A stretch of 46,189 nt of DNA from Flavobacteriales bacterium (lineage in GTDB: Bacteria; Bacteroidota; Bacteroidia; UBA10329), in contig WGMW01000032.1 of NCBI GenBank assembly GCA_016124845.1, forward strand, positions 1 to 46,189, given 5' to 3'. Below are positions 32,023 through 41,700 of this stretch, one piece after another. Position numbers and translations under genes: made by a program. The notes under the pieces were generated by a model that saw only the letters and a program-made list of their open reading frames with translations, was not told the DNA's origin and made no database searches. The first letter of the stretch is position 1; every line of letters begins with the position of its first letter.

Positions 32023-33249
32023 ATGAAAAACGTTTGCCGCCTACTTTTCTCTGTCCTGCTCATCGGTACACTTGGCCTGAGCGCTGAAGCACAGGTCATC
32101 AACACCAGTTTGTTTGAACAGTCTTACATGACCGTAAGTCCAACGCTGGTCGGTTGCCAATTGGAGAACGGTTCTTCCACACAATGCTATCAGTTGAGTT
32201 TCATCAGCAATCCCGTTGCGTATGGGCCGTTCTGCCCAGAGACCACTTCGCAAACTGGTGGGCTTGGCGTTTATGATGGCACCACCAATCCTGGGCTGCG
32301 CGTGATGAACAACAGCCTTTGGACCGACATGGAGAATGACGGTTATGATATTGTGGACAATCAGGGAAATGTGCGCATCAATGATCCAGGGAGCGGTCAG
32401 ATGCCGAACATGCAGCTGAGTTACTGTTTGGAGGCAACGCCTGATGATCAACTGCAGTTGACATTTTTGATTCCAGCAACGCCTGAAAACCTAAGTTCTG
32501 TGAATCAGATAGATGCGGTAGAACTTATTGGTGTGTCGTTGGATGGGATTCCGATGAACGGTGATCCACCATCTGCTACTTCAGGTGGTCCTGGACCAGG
32601 CCCTGGCAGCAATAACGCATTGATCCCCGCCATCGATCCGTGTGGCGGCCACCAAGACCCAGCAGGTTATTATCACTGGCATTTTATTGCAGAGGCCATG
32701 AACAGCGTTCTGGCAGCTGAAGGAATCACAGAAGTTTCCTGCACCAATATGGGACAAGACCTGTCCGCCATTGTCGGATTTGCCAAAGATGGCTATCCGA
32801 TCTACGGACCGTATCACAATGGCTCTTTGCCAAATGACCTTGACCAATGTAGCGGCCACACGAGTTCAACCACGGAATATCCGAGCGGAGTTTATCACTA
32901 CCACGCGGTTGACCAAAGCGTAACGAACATGCCGCCATGTCTGAAAGGCGCAGCTGCGGTCAATTCGTTTACCTACGGATTTTATGCCGTTGGCGTGGAT
33001 AATGCTCCTGCTTCGAAGGATGTGAATGTCTATCCCAATCCAGCAAACAATGACGTCATTGTGATTGAGAACGTGGGGCAGTTCGTCCGCATGTTCGATC
33101 CACTGGGGCGTGAAGTGTTTCTACCGAACATGAAGGCCAACGCAAACCGAATGGTACGACTGGATGTTTCTTCGCTGCCCGCTGGCATGTATATCATTCA
33201 TGCGACTGAAGGACCGAACGTGAAGGTTAAACGTGTGATCATCAACTGA
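32023..33249 (+). CDS. YHYH-domain protein with T9SS sorting domain
   Basis: 408 residues from ATG 32023 (an upstream in-frame TTG at 32002 would precede the signal peptide). Signal peptide KNVCRLLFSVLLIGTLGLSA. The YHYH core is DPCGGHQDPAGYYHWHF, SAIVGFAKDGYPIYGPY, LDQCSGHTSSTTEYPSGVYH and YHAVD, with several His that may bind metal. The C-terminal about 75 residues are a type A T9SS domain (VNVYPNPANNDVIVIENV, LPAGMYIIHA, VKRVIIN). It is secreted or surface-held; the YHYH family has no known reaction. Its stop overlaps the next start (TGATG). Confidence 0.92.
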   Translation: MKNVCRLLFSVLLIGTLGLSAEAQVINTSLFEQSYMTVSPTLVGCQLENGSSTQCYQLSFISNPVAYGPFCPETTSQTGGLGVYDGTTNPGLRVMNNSLWTDMENDGYDIVDNQGNVRINDPGSGQMPNMQLSYCLEATPDDQLQLTFLIPATPENLSSVNQIDAVELIGVSLDGIPMNGDPPSATSGGPGPGPGSNNALIPAIDPCGGHQDPAGYYHWHFIAEAMNSVLAAEGITEVSCTNMGQDLSAIVGFAKDGYPIYGPYHNGSLPNDLDQCSGHTSSTTEYPSGVYHYHAVDQSVTNMPPCLKGAAAVNSFTYGFYAVGVDNAPASKDVNVYPNPANNDVIVIENVGQFVRMFDPLGREVFLPNMKANANRMVRLDVSSLPAGMYIIHATEGPNVKVKRVIIN

Positions 33250-33764
33250 TGCCACGGTTTATTACTACCGTTCTGTGCGTGATTGTGTTGGTTCAGAGCG
33301 GTTTTTCTCACGACCCGAATCTTGCCACGTTCACCATCAGTCAAAAGAAAGGTGTTTGGATCTTGGAAATGAGTTGTGCGCAAGAAGGTTTGGACAGAGC
33401 GATGCGAAAATTCAAACCAGAGGTTGCCAAACTTGGGTTTTCAGACCGATCTTACAAGGAAGCCGTAGTCGAATACCTCAAATCAACCATTTTCATTCAG
33501 GCAGATGATTTTGCTGAAGTAACGTTGGGGCAAGGCGCCATCAAACTCGGTGCCCACCAATCGAACGTGAAGTTTGAACTTTCGGGCATGCCCGATTCAC
33601 CCAAAAGGTTGAAACTCCGCTTGGCGAGCATGAGTGAGAATCCAGAGCATGTGAGTTTGGTCAAAGTGTTTCTACCAACCGAATTGAAAAGATTTTTGCT
33701 GGACAAGAACAATCACTTCGAGGTGGCGTTTGAGATGGATCGGAAGGATGCAACCGCTGACTGA
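33249..33764 (+). CDS. Hypothetical exported protein coupled to the YHYH gene
   Basis: 171 residues. Signal peptide MPRFITTVLCVIVLVQSGFS, cleaved before HDPNL. The mature part is a small mixed alpha/beta protein with no recognised motif; the segments TFTISQKKGVWILEMSCAQ and VKFELSGMPDSPKRLKLRL look like beta strands of a sandwich (DUF6702-like at best, not certain). Translated with the YHYH protein through a TGATG overlap, so both may act at the same place outside the cell. Confidence 0.82.
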   Translation: MPRFITTVLCVIVLVQSGFSHDPNLATFTISQKKGVWILEMSCAQEGLDRAMRKFKPEVAKLGFSDRSYKEAVVEYLKSTIFIQADDFAEVTLGQGAIKLGAHQSNVKFELSGMPDSPKRLKLRLASMSENPEHVSLVKVFLPTELKRFLLDKNNHFEVAFEMDRKDATAD

Positions 33765-33772
33765 GTTGGTTG

Positions 33773-33788
33773 TGTGACTTAGGTCACA
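33773..33788. promoter_or_regulatory. Perfect CRP/FNR-type palindrome upstream of the yeeE pair
   Basis: TGTGACTTAGGTCACA contains the exact CRP consensus TGTGA-N6-TCACA. It lies 43 bp before the ATG at 33832, and about 41 bp upstream of the start expected from the CATATTTG box at 33808-33815, the class II activator position. No CRP/FNR gene is in the window. Confidence 0.7.
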
Positions 33789-33831
33789 TTAATCAATGGG
33801 CGGTTTGCATATTTGCCGATCATCTACTTTG

Positions 33832-34395
33832 ATGGATTTTATCAGCGAACCGTGGCCGTGGTATGTGAGTGGCCCCCTGTTGGGGTTGATGGTTCCCGTT
33901 TTGTATTGGCTGGGCAGCAGTTTTGGTATTTCGAGCAATATCGATTCTATCTGTGGCATTATCGGTGGCGGCAAACTCTCCGAATATTTCCAATTCGATC
34001 TTAAAGAACGAACGCCTGGACTTCTCTTTGTAGTAGGTGCGATTTTGGGAGGATTTCTTGCTGCAAATTTCCTCACTGCCGACAACTACCATGTGGCCAT
34101 CTCGGATGCTACCATCCAATCCATCAACAAACTTGGTATCGATTACACGAGCGGACTTCTCCCCAAAGGACTTTTCAGTTGGCAATCGCTGCTTACGCTG
34201 AAAGGATTTGTCTCCATCGTTGTGGGAGGTTTCCTCGTTGGCTTTGGAACGCGTTATGCTGGCGGCTGCACTTCGGGTCATTCCATTACGGGCATCTGCA
34301 ACTTGCAAATTCCATCAATGGTTGCAACCGTGTTTTTCTTCGTTGGAGGACTGATAACCACGTTTCTAATTCTACCCATTCTGTTCCATTCATGA
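33832..34395 (+). CDS. YeeE/YedE-family sulfur transport protein, subunit 1
   Basis: 187 residues from ATG 33832 (an earlier start at 33796 would lie inside promoter sequence). Four or five hydrophobic segments, inner membrane. Hallmark Cys motif GGCTSGHSITG near the end (about residues 145-155), plus GPLLGLMVPVLYWLGSSFGIS and a GGFLVGFGTRYAGG pore-like stretch. YeeE/YedE proteins carry sulfur species such as thiosulfate via conserved Cys. It overlaps the next subunit by ATGA. A CRP/FNR-type site lies just upstream. Confidence 0.93.
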   Translation: MDFISEPWPWYVSGPLLGLMVPVLYWLGSSFGISSNIDSICGIIGGGKLSEYFQFDLKERTPGLLFVVGAILGGFLAANFLTADNYHVAISDATIQSINKLGIDYTSGLLPKGLFSWQSLLTLKGFVSIVVGGFLVGFGTRYAGGCTSGHSITGICNLQIPSMVATVFFFVGGLITTFLILPILFHS

Positions 34396-34805
34396 GAAAC
34401 CTTCTTTACATCATTGTTGGTATTCTCTTCGGAATCATCATGGTAAAATCCGAAGCGGTTTCATGGTTCCGTATTCAGGAAATGTTCCGATTTCAGAGCT
34501 TTCACATGTACGGCATCATCTGTTCGGCCATTGTTGTCGGTGTCATTTCCATGCAGCTGATCAAACGGTTCAATACGCGTTCCATCGACAATACCCCGAT
34601 CTCACCCAAAGCGCATTTGGGGCTTTATCGCTCGCGCATTATCGGTGGACTCCTCTTCGGACTTGGCTGGGCACTTACAGGAGCTTGTCCTGGGCCGTTG
34701 TTCGTAAATCTTGGAGCTGGTTACACGGTGATGATAGCCGCCATTGGGGCAGCGGTTCTTGGCGCATTGGTCCATGGATTGCTTCGGAAGAAACTGCCGC
34801 TCTGA
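34392..34805 (+). CDS. YeeE/YedE-family (DUF6691-type) sulfur transport protein, subunit 2
   Basis: 137 residues from the ATG at 34392 (ATGA overlap with subunit 1). Four hydrophobic segments; Cys motif GWALTGACPGPLFVNLGAG, equivalent to the GCxxGH of subunit 1. Together the pair corresponds to a split two-half YeeE transporter in the inner membrane. A longer in-frame extension upstream lies within the preceding gene and is not real. Confidence 0.92.
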   Translation: MRNLLYIIVGILFGIIMVKSEAVSWFRIQEMFRFQSFHMYGIICSAIVVGVISMQLIKRFNTRSIDNTPISPKAHLGLYRSRIIGGLLFGLGWALTGACPGPLFVNLGAGYTVMIAAIGAAVLGALVHGLLRKKLPL

Positions 34806-34811
34806 TACGGA

Positions 34812-36872
34812 TCATTCGTCCTGCTCGGGCAGGTATTCATCCTCCGAAAGTTCACCGATTATCTCAAACTCTGTTCTGCGGTTCAACGCTCTTCCTTCGG
34901 GATTGTCCGAACCGTCTTCGTGCTCATTTGGAGCCACAGGGCGCGTTTCGCCATACCCTTTGGCAACCAATCGCTTAGCAGGAATTCCCTTGGAGATCAT
35001 GTAATCGACCACGCTTTTGGCGCGTCTATCCGACAGTTTCAGGTTGTACTCATCCGAACCTTTGCTATCGGTGTGTGATGAGAGTTCGATGATGATCTGC
35101 GGATTTTCGGTCATGATGGGGTACAAACCGGTATCCAAACTTTCCTTCGCTGCGGGAGTGAGGTCGGCACTGTCATAACCGTAATTGATCCCATTGAGAA
35201 CGATCGGTGTCTTCGGGATCTTTTTCAGCACCAATTTCTTGTTGAGCGTATCTGCCGGTGTGAGGTTTTTGGTGCTGATGTCCAACACATCATTGAAGTA
35301 ACCCACCTTCTTGGCCTCGATGGTGTATTCTCTATCGGGTTCGAGCATGAAGAAGAACCTGCAAGGATTTCCCTTCAGCTCCTCCGCAAGGTATTTTTCT
35401 CCGGTAACGGGATCTTTCATGTACAAAAAGATGTCCACCTCGCTCAAACATGTGGAATCAATCACCTTTCCGTTCAGCGGTATGTTTACGTATTCCACAA
35501 ACTCGAACGCGTAAATGTCATCGCAACAGGTGGCATTGAGCAAGGCAACTCCACCTTCTCGGTTTGAGACCAGAAAACCCGTCTGCCGGTCCTTGTTCAA
35601 CACGAAATCGAAATCATCCGCAGGCGAATTGATGGCCTTGCCCATGTGCATGACCGAGTCCTTCTGCCACTTCGATTTCTCGCCTTCCACCTTGTACACA
35701 TCCAAACCGCCCAGACCACCTTTTCCGTCTGTGCTGTAATAAAGCGTGTGAGTGGCAAGGTCGTAGTATGGCGTGAATTCGGTTCCAGGCGTATTGATTA
35801 CGGCTCCCGCATTTTTCGGAGTGCGGAAACGTTTGGTGCGCGCATGAAATTCGGTATACCAAATATCGAGTCCACCCTTTCCTTCGGGTCTATCGGAAAC
35901 GAAGTAGATCACCTCTTGATTTCTTTTGGATTCTCTACCGATGGCGGGTTGCGTGGTGGTGTAGTTGGGCAGATTGATGTCGCTGCCCATCTCCACGGGC
36001 TCGCCCCACTTGCCATTTTCCTTGGTGGAATAGAATAGGTGGCAGATTATCTTTCCTTGAAAATTCTCCTGACACTTGGTAAAATAGAACCGTTCGCCAT
36101 CTGGCGAGAGCGCACCGTTTCCGATCTGCTCATTCACCGTACCTGTTGGTTCGGTGTATTCTCCCTTCGAACTCCACTTTCCATTTTCCTTTTTGGCCAG
36201 ATAGAATTTCCGTTTGGGCAAGGCCGTACTGTCCACTTCGTCCATATCGTAAAACTCCACGCCATCGCTTACCAACGAACCATAGATTATTGTGGAGGAA
36301 TCGACAGGAATTGGCGAAAACTCGATATGCGCCTTATTGATGCTTTCATCCAAATGCTCCACCTCGGCCGTGTTCACCGAATCTTTCATGGAAATGGCCA
36401 TTTCGCACCCTTCTATTTTGGAAAGGGTCATTTTCTTGAACCACGGGTCTTTCATGTCGCTTGCAAAACGCTTGAATTTGAGCAGGTTCTTTCTCGCATC
36501 CTCATACTTGCCGCATTGCATGTCCATGTCGCCCGCATAGAACAATGCCATCGGGTATTTATCGCCTCCTCCACTTTTCAATTTCAGCACCTTCCAATAT
36601 GCCTCCGAAGCATGGGCGTAATCTCTGGCTCCTCTGTAAAGATCTGCCAACTGATACATGACCGCATCGTTCTCTGGCTTCCGCTTCGCCCATTCCTTGT
36701 AGTATATCAGCGCTGAATAGGTGTCTCCCAAGCGAAGTGCGTTTGTCGCATACCCGCGTATTTTCCGCATGCTCAATTTTTCAGTTTCAGGCAAAGCCTG
36801 CTGCCCGATGGCACGCATGCCGAACAGGGAAAGCACAAGGACAAGGGCCGAAAAACTCAGAGTCTGTCGCAA
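34812..36872 (-). CDS. OmpA-family TPR/PD40 outer-membrane protein (T9SS PorE-like)
   Basis: 686 residues. Signal-like N-terminus RQTLSFSALVLVLSLFGMRA. Domains: TPR-type helices (about 35-160), PD40-type beta-propeller repeats (about 170-440: GALSPDGERFYFTKCQ, IYFVSDRPEGKGGLDIWYTE, LYYSTDGKGGLGGLDVYKVE), a carboxypeptidase-regulatory-like domain (about 455-560) and a C-terminal OmpA peptidoglycan-binding domain (about 565-675: ELSSHTDSKGSDEYNLKLSD and NRRTEFEI). It links an outer-membrane complex to peptidoglycan, as PorE does in T9SS. The only start that keeps the signal peptide is a TTG at 36872, overlapping the porP 3' end by 16 bp. Confidence 0.92.
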   Translation of the reverse strand: MRQTLSFSALVLVLSLFGMRAIGQQALPETEKLSMRKIRGYATNALRLGDTYSALIYYKEWAKRKPENDAVMYQLADLYRGARDYAHASEAYWKVLKLKSGGGDKYPMALFYAGDMDMQCGKYEDARKNLLKFKRFASDMKDPWFKKMTLSKIEGCEMAISMKDSVNTAEVEHLDESINKAHIEFSPIPVDSSTIIYGSLVSDGVEFYDMDEVDSTALPKRKFYLAKKENGKWSSKGEYTEPTGTVNEQIGNGALSPDGERFYFTKCQENFQGKIICHLFYSTKENGKWGEPVEMGSDINLPNYTTTQPAIGRESKRNQEVIYFVSDRPEGKGGLDIWYTEFHARTKRFRTPKNAGAVINTPGTEFTPYYDLATHTLYYSTDGKGGLGGLDVYKVEGEKSKWQKDSVMHMGKAINSPADDFDFVLNKDRQTGFLVSNREGGVALLNATCCDDIYAFEFVEYVNIPLNGKVIDSTCLSEVDIFLYMKDPVTGEKYLAEELKGNPCRFFFMLEPDREYTIEAKKVGYFNDVLDISTKNLTPADTLNKKLVLKKIPKTPIVLNGINYGYDSADLTPAAKESLDTGLYPIMTENPQIIIELSSHTDSKGSDEYNLKLSDRRAKSVVDYMISKGIPAKRLVAKGYGETRPVAPNEHEDGSDNPEGRALNRRTEFEIIGELSEDEYLPEQDE

Positions 36873-37861
36873 GGGATGGCGAGGTTTTTAGGAATGAAGA
36901 GCGGTGCCGTGTAGATCAGCGATATTTCGAAAGTCGTTTTCTGGCTGCTTTGCGCACTCAGTTTCGAAACATTGATGTCGTAGTTGAATCCCACATCGAA
37001 GTTCTTGATGTGAAAACCGACCACAGGTGCCACGGCATCGCTGTTCCGCCCAAAACCTCCACGGTAAAGGACTCCAAGGTAAACATTCTTGACCATGGCG
37101 TTTTTGATGTGGTACTTGATATTGGTGCCGATGACCATATCCTGCACCTTGGTGGTCCACATGTAAAGCAGTTTCGGCTCTGCCGAGAAGGAGCTGTTTA
37201 TCGGCACATCCACCATTATCTGAACCGACTGCCGTGTTCTTAGGCGTTCTACAGCAGAGCTGAAATATGTGTCCTTGGGTCTGTTCACATGGAAAATGGA
37301 AAACCCGACCGTTGGTTTGAACTTCTTGAACTGATGGCTCCACGCAAAGCCCAAGTTCATATCAAAGTAGCCTTGGGTCGCATTGAGGTTATCCTCCCCG
37401 TTGTAAACACTCGGATCGAATGTGCCTGTTTGATAGACCCATTGGTCGGGGAATGTCTGCGAACTGAGATCGGTGCTTTTGATCACGCCACCAAGTTGAA
37501 TACCGGCCCGTATCTCATGTCCTTTTATCACTTTTTTGTAAGCAGCGGTAAGGTAAATACGGAATGAATTGAGACTGAAACCTGAGTAGTTGTCATTTGC
37601 GATCAATATCCCAGCATCAATTTCATCCTTAAAAAAGAAGAACTTCTTATCGAACCCCACCAGCCCCGTGGTAATGGCCTTGTTGATCTGCGGCCATTGA
37701 TGGCGATAATTTCCAACGGCACGGTACGCACCGTCATACATTCCGACCATTCCTGGGTTCAGATTCTGTTGATTGGTGTAAAACTGCGACAGATGTATAT
37801 CCTGACCATTCACCGAAAGGCCGAAACAAACGAATACTATGAGGAGAATATGTACTCTCAT
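36857..37861 (-). CDS. PorP/SprF family type IX secretion membrane protein
   Basis: 334 residues from ATG 37861, which overlaps the M43 stop in TGATG. Signal peptide RVHILLIVFVCFGLSVNG, then the PorP/SprF hallmark QDIHLSQFYTNQQNLNPGMV, followed by alternating beta strands ending in FEISLIYTAPLFIPKNLA, an outer-membrane barrel. SprF-type proteins are needed to export or attach type B sorting-domain adhesins such as SprB. The divergent 1451-residue PKD gene encodes such a client, and M43 and OmpA genes flank porP. Confidence 0.95.
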   Translation of the reverse strand: MRVHILLIVFVCFGLSVNGQDIHLSQFYTNQQNLNPGMVGMYDGAYRAVGNYRHQWPQINKAITTGLVGFDKKFFFFKDEIDAGILIANDNYSGFSLNSFRIYLTAAYKKVIKGHEIRAGIQLGGVIKSTDLSSQTFPDQWVYQTGTFDPSVYNGEDNLNATQGYFDMNLGFAWSHQFKKFKPTVGFSIFHVNRPKDTYFSSAVERLRTRQSVQIMVDVPINSSFSAEPKLLYMWTTKVQDMVIGTNIKYHIKNAMVKNVYLGVLYRGGFGRNSDAVAPVVGFHIKNFDVGFNYDINVSKLSAQSSQKTTFEISLIYTAPLFIPKNLAIPCDRL

Positions 37862-38658
37862 CACCACATGGTCTGGCCATTAGGGGTCAGGTTATTCGTA
37901 TAGGTATTTGCCATATGCCAATATTGCTCGTACGAAAAGTGACAGGCGCAATCGTAGTAAGACATGATATTGCCGATGTCGGGGTCGTACCAATCTCCGT
38001 TCGGATCTTGAAGTTGAGCGGTGAAGATGCAGTTGGTTTCGTATTGGCTTGAAGGATTGAATTGAACGTATGGATCGGCCGGTGTGTCGCAGAAGCCGTC
38101 TCCTGCTGTTTGACAATTGCTACCATCTACCAGTTCAACACCATTTCCGGTCTCGAATGTATGGGGCAGTCCCCAATAATGTCCCATTTCGTGCGTGAGC
38201 GCACCTCCGGGTTTTACAATGCAGATTCCTCCTCCTTGCGTGTTGGTAATGCCTCCGAGGTCGGCAAAGCCGGCCACTCCTGGCGGATTGATGATGTGTT
38301 GCACATAAAACACATTTATACGGTATTCCTGATGATATGCGGTGAGCATCTGGTTCCATTCCACGCCTCCGACCGCATCAAGCGTGTCCCATTGAAAATT
38401 GTCGATGTAATTGAACTCACATATCTCGAACGAAACGCATATGTTGCTCCAAAGGGCATTTGCCGCATCTACTTCCGCCTGAATGGCGGACTCGGTCACA
38501 TTGGCCTGCCCCAAACTATCGCGCACAATATGGACCACTACCGCAAAGCGCTTATCCAAACATGGAAGTTCCTGCCGTGGAGAAAACCCAGTGGACAACA
38601 TGCCGAAGGAAGCAAAGATCAGAATGAGAATAAGGTTTGTCCGCCTGGTTGTATGCAT
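37861..38658 (-). CDS. M43 (pappalysin-type) zinc metalloprotease
   Basis: 265 residues from ATG 38658; the frame extends to a TTG 18 bp upstream, less likely. N-terminal membrane or signal segment TNLILILIFASFGMLSTGF. Active site LTHEMGHYWGLPHTF is the HExxHxxGxxH metzincin motif, and NIMSYYDCACHFSYEQ gives the Met-turn; CQTAGDGFCDTPADP is the M43B Cys/calcium block. Secreted; may process surface proteins of this locus. First gene of the M43-porP-ompA operon; no T9SS sorting domain is evident at its end (NLTPNGQTMW). Confidence 0.92.
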   Translation of the reverse strand: MHTTRRTNLILILIFASFGMLSTGFSPRQELPCLDKRFAVVVHIVRDSLGQANVTESAIQAEVDAANALWSNICVSFEICEFNYIDNFQWDTLDAVGGVEWNQMLTAYHQEYRINVFYVQHIINPPGVAGFADLGGITNTQGGGICIVKPGGALTHEMGHYWGLPHTFETGNGVELVDGSNCQTAGDGFCDTPADPYVQFNPSSQYETNCIFTAQLQDPNGDWYDPDIGNIMSYYDCACHFSYEQYWHMANTYTNNLTPNGQTMW

Positions 38659-38785
38659 ATCGTCAAATTTGAACAAGGTGGCGCCTAAATTACATTAATA
38701 GGCCTACATGTTTTACTTTAGCCCCATTCAATGTTAGTGCTTCCGCAGATATTGGCACGCAAAGAAAATCTATCCGAATCAGTTG

Positions 38786-41700
38786 ATGAGACACCTCTTT
38801 CTATTCCTTGGCCTGTTCCTTATCGGAAGTGCATTTCAGGAAACGAATGGACAGACGGCCAACATGAGTCAAGGATGTGCACCGCTCACGGTCAGTTTCA
38901 CCGCTCCCAGCGGTAGTGGGCCAACCCATTTTTGGGATTTTGGGGATGGTGCCACGGCAACCCTTCAGAACCCTCAGAACACATTCACCGATCCGGGAAC
39001 ATATACCGTTGAGTATCATGCTACGGCCAGCGGGCCAATTATAGGTACCGTAACGATCAATGTGTATGAACAACCGACCCCGGAATTCACTGCGGATCCC
39101 GAAACGGGCTGCCCGCCTCTGAATGTGTCATTTCAGGATGCGACCCAATTAGCCTCCGGAATCACGATCAGTTCCTATAATTGGGTTTTTGGAGATGGTG
39201 GAAGTGCCAACGGAGCTTCGCCCAATCATGTTTTCACCAATTCCGGATCTTTTTACGTGTCGTTGCAGATAACCACCAACATGCCCTCATGCAATGTGAC
39301 GCAACTGTATGATGATGCGATCGTGGTCACCAACGGACCCACGGTAAATTTCTCAACAGATCCGAACCCGGCCGTTTCCTGCGACCCACCGTTGACCGTC
39401 AGTTTCACGAACAACAGCAGTTCTCCCAACACACTTTCATACCAATGGGATTTCGGCAATGGCAACACCTCCTCGGTTGAAGACCCAGCGGCACAGACGT
39501 ATTCGCAGAACGGGAACTACATCGTTACACTTACTGCCACAGATCCTTCCGGATGTGCCAGCACCTATCAGCGGCCGGTGAATGTGGGTTCGCCCACAAC
39601 CGACTTTGTCATTCCCGACACGGTCTGCCTTGGGCAAAGCATACAGATGGACAACCAGTCTTCACCCGGATCATACCAATGGGTTTTCGCGGCCGGCACC
39701 ACACCTCCTTCCAGCAGCCAAATGGAACCTCTGGTCACGTTCAACACCGCTGGATTGCAAGATGTGACGTTGACCACTTATTCCGGGCAATGTTCAAGCA
39801 GTCTTACGGTGCAAATTTTTGTGGAGGAAGCCTCGGCAGCATTCACATCAACTCCTGAATATGCGTGTTCCCAACCAATGGATGTGCAGTTTACGCCCAA
39901 CAACACGGGATATTCAGAGTATCATTGGCTCTTTGGCGATTCGACCACCAGCAACCTCGTAAGCCCCGATCACACTTATTTCTTTCCCGACACACAGCAG
40001 TATTCGTGGAACGGCCTCGATACGCTGGTCACGCAGCTTATCGTGGTTTCATCTGCTGGATGTCGGGACACGGTCACCGTACGCGACACCCTTTGGCGGC
40101 CGAACGCAGTGTTCTTCCCCGATGTGGCCGAAGGGTGTGTTCCACTCACCGTCACCTTCTCAGACTCCAGCACCAGCAACGAGGATATTGTTGCATGGGA
40201 GTGGCATCTGGGAGACGGAACCGTGGTCAATGCATCCAACGGAAACCCGCAAACGGTAACATTTACGCAGGTGGGGCATTTTGCAAGCTACCTCATCATT
40301 ACCAATGCGGCAGGATGCAGAGATACCTCGTACAAGGTCATTACGATTGTGGGCGACCAGTTGACTCCCGATTTTTCGGTGGATGTGACAGAGGTCTGTC
40401 CGGGAGACCCCGTGCAGTTCACCAACCAAACGGCCATGTCAGACAGTATTGATGCATGGCACTACTATTCTGAAGGAAACAGGCAGTTCCACTGCTATGA
40501 CGACCCCAACCCGACCTGGACCTATACGGATGAAACAGGAATGATGGACGTGACGCTGATGGTGGGTTGGAACGGTTGCTATTCCAGTACTACCGTAAAT
40601 GACCTCATCAATGTAAAAGGCCCTATTGCAGAAATTCTGTTGAACTGCGAGTGCGATGCGCCCTATGATGTCGACTTCAGCAATGTGAGCCATGATTTCA
40701 CAACCATTTCGTGGGATTTTGGAGATGGAAGTACAAGTACGGACAGCACGCTGACGCACACCTATGCCGCCACGGGCGACTATACCGTGGTGCTGACCGC
40801 AAATAACAGCATAACCGGTTGTCCGACCTCTTACGACACCGCAATTGTCAAGATCCGCGATATTCAGGCATCGTTCAGTTCAGATTCGATCATCTGCCAA
40901 GGCCAGCCCTCGCCATTCAACGCAGGAGCTTCGCAAGATGTGTTCTCCGATTGCTGGGGCGGGTACACCTATCAGTTCGATGACCCCACAAAACGACCGA
41001 TCACAACTCCGAACGCCAACCAGCCCATCGGTTTCGATAACGTTGGAGATGTGGGCGTGACCTTGATCGTGAGAGATGTGAACGGTTGCCGCGATACGGC
41101 CCATGCCAACGTTTACATCACAGGTATCGATGCGGCATTCAGTCTCTCTGACACGTATATATGTACTCCATACGATGTGAGTTTCACCGACCTTAGCACA
41201 TCCGATACCACCATTACCGATTGGTTCTGGAGCTTCGGTGACTTTGGCACCAGTACCGATCAGAACCCCACACATACCTACACCAATAGCCAAGACAGCG
41301 TTACGGTGAATTTTGTCGTTACCACAGCTGCCGGATGTGTGGCTTCCTTGGACACGCTCATTACCATGTACTCGCCTTTCAGCAATATAGGTTCCACTCC
41401 TTCCTTTACAAACATCTGCGTAGGACAGACCGTCAGCTTTTCGGCCACGGATTATACCGCAGGAGGCTCCAACCTCTCTTTCGATTGGGACTTTATGGAT
41501 GGAGGTTCGAGCCAACTTCAGAACCCATCACACCAATTCGATCAGGCAGGCACCTTTACCGTTACCTTGAATTTTACGGAGAATGCTACCGGCTGTACCG
41601 GAAGTTCTATAAAGACGGTGAACGTTCAACCATACCCCGTGGCAGGTTTTTCCACTCCTGATGCCGATTCCTTAGGAGTGCTGTGCGCGCCCTCAAATGC

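Noticed and set aside
38062-38688. A 208-codon plus-strand frame opposite the M43 gene
   Set aside because: Shadow of the protease gene with its intact active site.
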